A program made the position numbers and the translations under genes. This document shows positions 6,765 through 10,529 of a stretch of DNA of 10,529 bases, in pieces. A model generated the notes under the pieces. The model was not told the origin of the DNA and made no database searches. It saw only the letters and a list, made by a program, of their open reading frames with translations. The stretch covers positions 1-10,529 of the forward strand of contig CAMJGU010000011.1 in assembly GCA_946405325.1 (NCBI GenBank). The letters are read 5' to 3'. The DNA is from an uncultured Clostridia bacterium. Its GTDB lineage: Bacteria > Bacillota_A > Clostridia > Oscillospirales > Oscillospiraceae. Numbering within the stretch: position 1 is the first letter of the stretch; every line of letters begins with the position of its first letter.

Positions 6765-7697
6765 ATGCGACACGTTTTTATCATCAATCCCGCCGCCGGC
6801 AAGTCCGACAGCCGCCAGCGCATCTATCAGATGGCGCAGGGGCTGCGGGAGCATCACGATCTGGACGTGGAGTGCATGCTCACCCGCTCCGCGGGCCACG
6901 CCACCATGCTCAGCCGCGGCATCGCATCGCAGGGCGGCGGCGTGCGGTTCTACGCCTGCGGCGGCGACGGCACCGCCAACGAGGTCGCCAACGGCATCGC
7001 GGGCTTTGAGAACGCCGCCATGTCCGTCGTACCCATCGGCACGGGCAACGACTTCCTCAAAAACTTCGGCGACGACGCCGCGAAGTTCTCCGACCCGGAG
7101 AACCTGTGGAACGGCCCGGCGCAAAAACTCGACCTCATCGACTGCAACGGGCGGCAGTGCCTGACCATCGCGTGCAGCGGCGTGGACGCCCGCATCGCCC
7201 GCGACGTGCACAAATACTCCACCACGCCGCTGCTCGACGGCAAGGGCAGCTACATCGCCTCGCTGATCGTCAACTTCCTGTTCAAGGGCATCGGCAGCCA
7301 CTGGACGGTGACGGTGGACGGCGAGGTGCTGGACGCCAAGGACTTCGCCGTGGTCGCCGTGTGCAACGGGCGATACTACGGCGGCGGATTCATGCCGGTC
7401 GCCGAGGCGGGCATGACGGACGGCGTGCTCAACACACTGGTGGTCAAGAAGGTCTCCCGCGCGCAGTTCGCCCGCTTCGTCGGGCCCTACGGCAAGGGCG
7501 GCTACCGCCAGTTCCCGCGGTTCGCCACCTGCTACACCGCGCCGGTCATCCGCATCCAGTCGGAGAAGAACGACATCGTCACCTGCCTCGACGGCGAGTG
7601 CTCCACGTCGAGCGACGTGACCTTCCGGCTCTCGGACAAGAAGCTGAACTTCTTCGGCCCCACGGGCTGCTCGCCCGACGCCACGCGCAGGATATAA
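6765..7697 (+). CDS. Diacylglycerol/lipid kinase family protein (YegS/DgkB-like)
   Basis: This 310-residue cytosolic or membrane-associated kinase phosphorylates diacylglycerol or a related lipid with ATP, recycling lipids toward phosphatidic acid. The N-terminal catalytic DAGK domain begins with IINPAAGKSDS (about residues 6-16). It carries the nucleotide-binding CGGDGT motif (Asp68) and the GTGNDF motif (92-97). The C-terminal sandwich domain shows NGRYYGGGFMPVAEAGMTDG (about 203-222) and a CLDGE motif (the DGE matches the family's metal/catalytic segment). Length agrees with the family (about 290-310). ATG 6765 is preceded by AGGAGG (6753-6758), six bases away and overlapping the stop of the methyltransferase gene. 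Lipid substrate cannot be told from sequence; sphingosine- or undecaprenol-type activity is not excluded. Confidence 0.94.
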   Translation: MRHVFIINPAAGKSDSRQRIYQMAQGLREHHDLDVECMLTRSAGHATMLSRGIASQGGGVRFYACGGDGTANEVANGIAGFENAAMSVVPIGTGNDFLKNFGDDAAKFSDPENLWNGPAQKLDLIDCNGRQCLTIACSGVDARIARDVHKYSTTPLLDGKGSYIASLIVNFLFKGIGSHWTVTVDGEVLDAKDFAVVAVCNGRYYGGGFMPVAEAGMTDGVLNTLVVKKVSRAQFARFVGPYGKGGYRQFPRFATCYTAPVIRIQSEKNDIVTCLDGECSTSSDVTFRLSDKKLNFFGPTGCSPDATRRI

Positions 7698-7735
7698 AAA
7701 ACAATGCACCGTCTTGCGCGGTGCATCGTCTTTTT
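7696..7735. terminator. Bidirectional terminator between the lipid kinase and the RsbW-like gene
   Basis: A perfect 8-bp stem (7704-7711 with 7719-7726) with a 7-base loop has TTTTT (7731-7735) on the plus side. On the left is AAAAAA (7696-7701), which reads as a T-run on the minus strand. The tail is closer to the stem in the minus direction. It lies between convergent stops; the left A-run abuts the kinase stop codon. Confidence 0.85.
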
Positions 7736-8145
7736 CAAATCGTCTTTCGGATCGTCAGGACGTTGTGGCCGTCCTCGTAGCGGTAGAGCATCTCGTCCAT
7801 GCTCTTTTTGACCATATAAATGCCGAGGCCGCCGATCGAGCGGTCCTCCGCCTTCAGCTTCACGTCCGGATCCTCTTTTGCCAGCGGGTCGTAGGGGATG
7901 CCGGTGTCGCGGAACGTGATCGAGGCGACGCCGTCCTCCACGCCGACGGAGATCTCCGCGCTGCCCTTGCCGTTGGGGTAGGCGTAGTGGGCGATGTTGA
8001 CGAACAGCTCCTCCACCGCGATCTCGATCTGCATCTGCGCCTTCATGCCGCAGTCATGCTCCTCCAGCACGGCGTTGACAAAGTCCTGCACTTCGTAGAC
8101 TCTGTCCAGCTCCGCAGGCACTTTCAATACTTTTTCGGCTTCCAT
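7735..8145 (-). CDS. RsbW-like GHKL ATPase, anti-sigma regulatory factor type
   Basis: This 136-residue single-domain protein belongs to the HATPase_c/RsbW family (RsbW is about 160 residues, SpoIIAB about 146). The N-box is AVEELFVNIAHYAY (43-56, with metal-binding Asn50). The G1 box is FRDTGIPYDP (Asp80), and the G2 box GGLGIYMVKK (105-114) gives the ATP lid and binding site. In known systems such kinases bind a sigma factor or phosphorylate an STAS antagonist in partner-switching. No STAS protein, PP2C phosphatase or sigma factor is encoded nearby, so its partner is unknown and it may act outside sigma control. ATG 8145 is preceded by GGGAGG seven bases upstream (8153-8158, minus strand). 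A near-perfect promoter lies upstream at 8234-8262. Confidence 0.92.
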   Translation of the reverse strand: MEAEKVLKVPAELDRVYEVQDFVNAVLEEHDCGMKAQMQIEIAVEELFVNIAHYAYPNGKGSAEISVGVEDGVASITFRDTGIPYDPLAKEDPDVKLKAEDRSIGGLGIYMVKKSMDEMLYRYEDGHNVLTIRKTI

Positions 8146-8233
8146 GGCTGATCCTCCCTTCCGGGCTTCGGTATGCAGGGTTATCCGCGCCGTTTATTCG
8201 ACGGACGGGTAATTTTCTTCCATGTATAGGATA

Positions 8234-8262
8234 AGTATAAAAGTGTCGCTCACCCGTGTCAA
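8234..8262 (-). promoter_or_regulatory. Strong sigma-A promoter for the RsbW-like gene
   Basis: On the minus strand a perfect -35 TTGACA (8262-8257) is followed by a 17-base spacer and TATACT (8239-8234). The predicted start is near 8227, leaving a leader of about 80 bases. The -35 overlaps the stop codon of the exonuclease gene, so the RsbW-like gene can be transcribed independently of it. Confidence 0.85.
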
Positions 8263-8834
8263 GTGTGAAAATGTCTCCGTTTTCGCCGGACTTTCACACG
8301 GCGCTGCGGCTCATGCTCCAGATCCTCCCGCCGCAGCCACGCGCCGATGAGCGCGGTGTACATCGCGTCGTACAGCGCATTGTGGTAGTCGAAGATGTCC
8401 GGAATATTCAGATAGTCCACCGCACGCCAGAGCGCCGCCACCGAGGACGCGCCGCAGGCGTGAGAGAACGCGCGCTGGTAGTTGTAGACCTTCTCCGGTT
8501 CAAAGGCACTCACGCCCCAGTAGGCGCAGTTCTGGCGGATCACGCCGAAGTCGTCCGGCCCCCAGAAGGCAAAGGTGCGGTCGTCCCCGCACCAGTCGCA
8601 AAACGCCGCCCACGCCGAGGCGAAGGTCTCCTCGGACTCGACGGCGCATTGCAGGTCGGGCAGCTTGCGCGCGCCGGGGTCGAAGCGCTTGTGTACGCGG
8701 GGGCGGATGAACACGCAGAAGCTGTCCGTGATCCGCCCGCCCGGGCCGTCGGTGCGCACCGCGCCGATCTGCAAGATTTCGTCCAGCTTTTTCTTGTCGT
8801 AGCTCCGGTTCCACTCCAGATCCATCACGATCAC
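8259..8834 (-). CDS. DEDDh-type 3'-5' exonuclease domain protein
   Basis: This protein of about 191 residues has an RNase H-like exonuclease fold (RNase_T/DnaQ superfamily). Motif I is VMDLEWN with metal-binding Asp and Glu (residues 5 and 7). A motif II candidate is WGPDDFGVI (Asp94/Asp95), and motif III is YHNALYDAMYTA (His151, Asp156), which makes it DEDDh class. It should remove nucleotides from 3' ends of DNA or RNA using two metal ions; the substrate is unknown. The last 20-odd residues are strongly basic (RRVKVRRKRRHFHT), a possible nucleic-acid-binding tail. The start is GTG 8834 because AGGGGGTGA (8848-8840, minus strand) sits five bases upstream. GTG 8843 overlaps that site but would give an N-terminus more like related proteins, and ATG 8825 is too far downstream of it. 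The choice is uncertain by a few residues. Confidence 0.88.
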   Translation of the reverse strand: MIVMDLEWNRSYDKKKLDEILQIGAVRTDGPGGRITDSFCVFIRPRVHKRFDPGARKLPDLQCAVESEETFASAWAAFCDWCGDDRTFAFWGPDDFGVIRQNCAYWGVSAFEPEKVYNYQRAFSHACGASSVAALWRAVDYLNIPDIFDYHNALYDAMYTALIGAWLRREDLEHEPQRRVKVRRKRRHFHT

Positions 8835-8865
8835 GCGCCTCACCCCCTCTTATGAACCGCCCCTT

Positions 8866-8894
8866 ATTCTACCCGAAAAACCCGCGGCGCGCAA
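8866..8894 (-). promoter_or_regulatory. Possible promoter for the exonuclease gene
   Basis: On the minus strand TTGCGC (8894-8889), a 17-base spacer and TAGAAT (8871-8866) form a moderate sigma-A match: five of six bases at -10 and three of six at -35. It lies about 32 bases before the gene. Confidence 0.4.
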
Positions 8895-8931
8895 GGGTGC
8901 AGATTTTATCCTTGCCCGCGCATCGTTTTTC

Positions 8932-8960
8932 TTGACACCAATGGACATTCTCCATATAAT
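8932..8960 (+). promoter_or_regulatory. Full-consensus sigma-A promoter, apparently giving a leaderless message
   Basis: TTGACA (8932-8937), a 17-base spacer and TATAAT (8955-8960) match the sigma-70/sigma-A consensus at every position. Transcription should begin around 8966-8968, only one to three bases before the ATG at 8969. No Shine-Dalgarno sequence precedes that ATG. An in-frame TAA at 8957-8959 lies within the -10, so the gene cannot start much further upstream. Confidence 0.9.
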
Positions 8961-8968
8961 TGTACAGT

Positions 8969-9820
8969 ATGAGGGCATTTCACTCTTTTTGGTCTGCGCC
9001 CAACCGGGGCAGACACGGCGGGGAGATCGTGATACCGGATTATGAGCTGCTCACGATGATGCTCTCCGCCCTTCAATGGCGGCAGCGGAACGGGCCGATC
9101 CAAATGGTGACGGACAGCGCCGGCGCTTCGTTTTTCGAGCGTGCCGGACTTGCCGGACTGTGGCCGATCTCCGCCGCGCTGGACGATCTGGACGGCACGA
9201 CCGATCCCTTCCGCTTCTGGGCGGCGGGCAAGCTGCACGCCCTGCGGATGATGGACGCGCCCTGCGTCATGCTGGACACGGACATGATCATCTGGTCGGA
9301 CGTGAGCCCTTCCCTGACGGACGCGGCGGTGGCCGCGCACCGCGAGCCGCTGGATCCCGGCGTCTATCCCGATCCCGCGGCGGCGTTCACGCTCGCGGAG
9401 GACTACGCCTTTCCGCCGGAGTGGGACTTTTCCCTGCCCGCCGCGAACACCGCGTTTCTCTATCTCCCGGCGGGATCGCTCAAAAACGACTATGTGGACG
9501 CCGCGTTCGCGTTCATGCGCGCGCTGCGCAACGACGCGATCGATCCCACGGTCTCCATGTGCTTTGCCGAGCAGCGCATCCTGCCCATGTGCGCCGCCGC
9601 CCACGGCGTACCGCTGCGCACGCTGCTGGACGTGGACGCGCTGAACGACCAGGACTTCATCACGCACCTCTGGGGGCACAAGAACGAGCTGGCGGCGTCG
9701 CCCGAGCGGCGCGTCGCCTACTGCCTGCGCTGCGTGCTGCGGATCCTGCGGGACTTTCCCGAATGGGAAAGCGTCCTCGCCGCCAACGCCCAAACCGCGC
9801 CGTATCTCGAGAGTCTTTGA
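8969..9820 (+). CDS. Glycosyltransferase-like hypothetical protein (DUF6734-like)
   Basis: This 283-residue soluble protein has no signal peptide. Its start, MRAFHSFWSAP, resembles proteins I recall under DUF6734, and the middle resembles GT-A-type sugar transferases. FWAAGKLHALRMMDAPCVMLDTDMIIWSDV (about 84-113) has the order 'K..al......lDtDvi', where Asp103-x-Asp105 would hold the metal and nucleotide sugar. A later LPAANTAFLYLPAG stretch fits the acceptor side of such folds. Substrate and product are unknown. ATG 8969 is the likely start: it keeps the conserved SFW segment, and an in-frame TAA at 8957 closes the frame upstream. No ribosome site is present, and a consensus promoter ends eight bases upstream, so the message seems leaderless. 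The repeat-protein gene starts 27 bases after the stop and is probably co-transcribed. The gene call is firm; the function is a weak inference. Confidence 0.8.
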   Translation: MRAFHSFWSAPNRGRHGGEIVIPDYELLTMMLSALQWRQRNGPIQMVTDSAGASFFERAGLAGLWPISAALDDLDGTTDPFRFWAAGKLHALRMMDAPCVMLDTDMIIWSDVSPSLTDAAVAAHREPLDPGVYPDPAAAFTLAEDYAFPPEWDFSLPAANTAFLYLPAGSLKNDYVDAAFAFMRALRNDAIDPTVSMCFAEQRILPMCAAAHGVPLRTLLDVDALNDQDFITHLWGHKNELAASPERRVAYCLRCVLRILRDFPEWESVLAANAQTAPYLESL

Positions 9821-9847
9821 ACCAACCAGCCGGAAGGAGGTGCCGCC

Positions 9848-10228
9848 GTGAGCAAGCCCAAAAAGAAACGGATCCCCCCCGCCGCGCCCCGACCGGAGGA
9901 TATGCCGTCGCTGCGCGAATTCTGGGAGCAGCTGAAGCAGCACTGCGGCACGAACGGCGAAGCGGGCACGACCTCCGCCTCCTCCGGACGCATCGGCGGC
10001 AGCGCCCGCAGCTCCGGACTTGGCAGCGGATCACGGCTCGGTTCCCGATCCGGTTCCCGTCTTGGCTCCCGCTTCGGCGACGACGAGGACACGCTGGGCT
10101 ACGGCCTCGGCCTCATCGTACCGGATCTCTCCGCCGAGGAACGCGTGCAGAGGATCCTGCGCATGCTGGTGGAAAAGGACGCCGAGCGCGAAAAACAACG
10201 CAAGAAAGCAAAAGAAACCCGCGGCTGA
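9848..10228 (+). CDS. Small hypothetical protein with GSRx repeats and charged helical end
   Basis: I do not recognise this 126-residue protein. It begins with a basic stretch (SKPKKKR). A short helical element follows (SLREFWEQLKQH, about 21-32). Then comes a Gly/Ser/Thr/Arg-rich, probably disordered region (about 34-77) containing four tandem GSRx units (61-76). The C-terminal part starts DDEDTLGYGLGLIVPDL and ends in a long charged helix (about 95-124, SAEERVQRILRMLVEKDAE and a Lys/Arg-rich tail). No signal peptide or membrane segment is seen. The start is GTG 9848 with a strong AGGAGGTG (9835-9842) five bases upstream; an ATG in frame at 9902 would lose the basic start and lacks such a site. 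Spacing of 27 bases from the upstream gene suggests one operon. Its stop codon lies in the loop of the terminator. Composition suggests a scaffold, adaptor or nucleic-acid-binding role, unproven. Confidence 0.8.
   Translation: MSKPKKKRIPPAAPRPEDMPSLREFWEQLKQHCGTNGEAGTTSASSGRIGGSARSSGLGSGSRLGSRSGSRLGSRFGDDEDTLGYGLGLIVPDLSAEERVQRILRMLVEKDAEREKQRKKAKETRG
10028..10075 (+). repeat. Four 12-bp in-frame units encoding GSR(L/S/L/F)
   Basis: Four consecutive 12-base units encode Gly-Ser-Arg plus one variable residue. The codons differ between units (gga/ggt/ggt/ggc for Gly, tca/tcc for Ser, cgg/cga/cgt/cgc for Arg), so the protein repeat is better kept than the DNA repeat. Confidence 0.75.
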
Positions 10229-10248
10229 CGCCGCGGGTTTTTCGTTTT
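10215..10248. terminator. Bidirectional terminator with the stop codon in its loop
   Basis: A perfect 11-bp stem (10215-10225 with 10230-10240) has the 4-base loop TGAC, which contains the TGA stop of the small repeat protein (10226-10228). A T-rich tail (to 10248) follows on the plus strand, and an A-rich stretch upstream serves as a T-rich tail for the minus-strand gene ending at 10250. Confidence 0.9.
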
Positions 10249-10249
10249 C

Positions 10250-10529
10250 TCAATAGCCGAATACAGCCTTCGCCTGCGCCATGTTCTCGCGGATCTTCAC
10301 GCCGAAGGGACAGCGCGTCTCGCACGCGCCGCATTGGATACAGTCTCCGCCGTGGGCGGTGAGCACGCTGTAGTGCTGCGCCACGGTCTCCGGCATCATG
10401 CCCTGCGCGCGCGTGAGGTTGAGGAACTTGGTCACGTCCGCGATGGCGATGCCCTTGGGACACGGCGCGCAGTGGCCGCAGTACATGCAGTGACCCTCCC
10501 AGCTGATCTTTGGGAAGGTGGCGAATACG
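10250..10529 (-). CDS. C-terminal 4Fe-4S region of a probable aldo/keto reductase (cut by the window edge)
   Basis: The frame stays open to the right edge, so only the last 92 or so residues are visible. They contain two ferredoxin-like cysteine clusters: CMYCGHCAPCP near the edge (about 10463-10492) and CIQCGACETRCP (about 10307-10342). This suits two [4Fe-4S] centres. The order 'C.YCGHC.PCP.GI.I..V.KFL.L' and the ending 'PFGVKIRENMAQAKAVFGY' are typical of the C-terminal tail of aldo/keto reductases of anaerobic Firmicutes. In such proteins an NADPH-binding TIM barrel is joined to a 4Fe-4S domain; the barrel would lie beyond the window. A stand-alone ferredoxin-like protein is the alternative. 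An internal ATG at 10486 would split the first cysteine cluster, so it is not the true start. Confidence 0.88.
   Translation of the reverse strand, partial: VFATFPKISWEGHCMYCGHCAPCPKGIAIADVTKFLNLTRAQGMMPETVAQHYSVLTAHGGDCIQCGACETRCPFGVKIRENMAQAKAVFGY

Noticed and set aside
6255..7709. A 484-codon minus-strand open frame across the THUMP methyltransferase and lipid kinase genes
   Set aside because: It spans two well-supported plus-strand genes and their junction, with low-complexity Arg/Ala/His composition; a by-product of high GC.
8888..8930. A hairpin (GCAAGG/CCTTGC with outer GCGC pairs) followed by TTTTT, terminator-like on the plus strand
   Set aside because: The stem is short with a two-base bulge and a long loop, and no plus-strand gene lies upstream to terminate; it may be chance in GC-rich DNA.
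9076..10362. A 428-codon plus-strand open frame across the glycosyltransferase-like gene, the repeat protein and the terminator
   Set aside because: Very Arg-rich, no initiation signals, runs through the hairpin terminator and into the convergent gene; the alternative frames have proper promoters and ribosome sites.

Overview
The window reads as GC-rich chromosomal DNA from an anaerobic, gut-type member of the Clostridia (Oscillospiraceae or Christensenellales-like). This is an inference. It rests on strong G/C third positions, canonical AGGAGG ribosome binding sites, a flagellin with the Firmicutes pattern, an XRE-type regulator fused to NfeD, an RsbW-type anti-sigma kinase domain, and a ferredoxin-like aldo/keto reductase tail. 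I see no phage, transposon, CRISPR, tRNA or rRNA. Coding density is very high, and no gap without a gene exceeds about 205 bases.

Layout, left to right. Positions 1-807 hold the 3' three quarters of glyceraldehyde-3-phosphate dehydrogenase, closed by a strong terminator. A new promoter overlapping that terminator starts a coupled pair (949-2846): a DUF2461/TIGR02453 protein, then an RlmI-type 23S rRNA cytosine methyltransferase joined by an ATGA overlap. A short D0/D1-only flagellin follows from its own housekeeping-type promoter (2918-3643) and ends at a bidirectional terminator. Facing it on the minus strand is a two-gene unit (3694-5429): a membrane protein with an N-terminal XRE helix-turn-helix and a C-terminal NfeD OB fold, translationally coupled to a stomatin/SPFH protein. 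Its upstream region carries a large inverted repeat that looks like a pair of operators. Divergent from it, a THUMP-domain RNA methyltransferase and a diacylglycerol/lipid kinase form a tight plus-strand operon (5633-7697). Another bidirectional terminator separates them from a minus-strand RsbW-like ATPase (7735-8145) and a DEDDh exonuclease (8259-8834). A full-consensus promoter at 8932-8960 then drives a glycosyltransferase-like protein, apparently as a leaderless message, followed by a small repeat-containing protein of unknown role (8969-10228). A third bidirectional terminator precedes the C-terminal 4Fe-4S region of a probable aldo/keto reductase running off the right edge on the minus strand.

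Most genes are ordinary housekeeping functions: glycolysis, rRNA modification, lipid phosphorylation and nuclease activity. The parts that work together most clearly are the SPFH/NfeD membrane-microdomain pair. Here NfeD also carries a DNA-binding domain and sits next to a candidate operator, which suggests a membrane-tethered, possibly autoregulated module. The leaderless glycosyltransferase-like/repeat-protein pair is the least understood unit.
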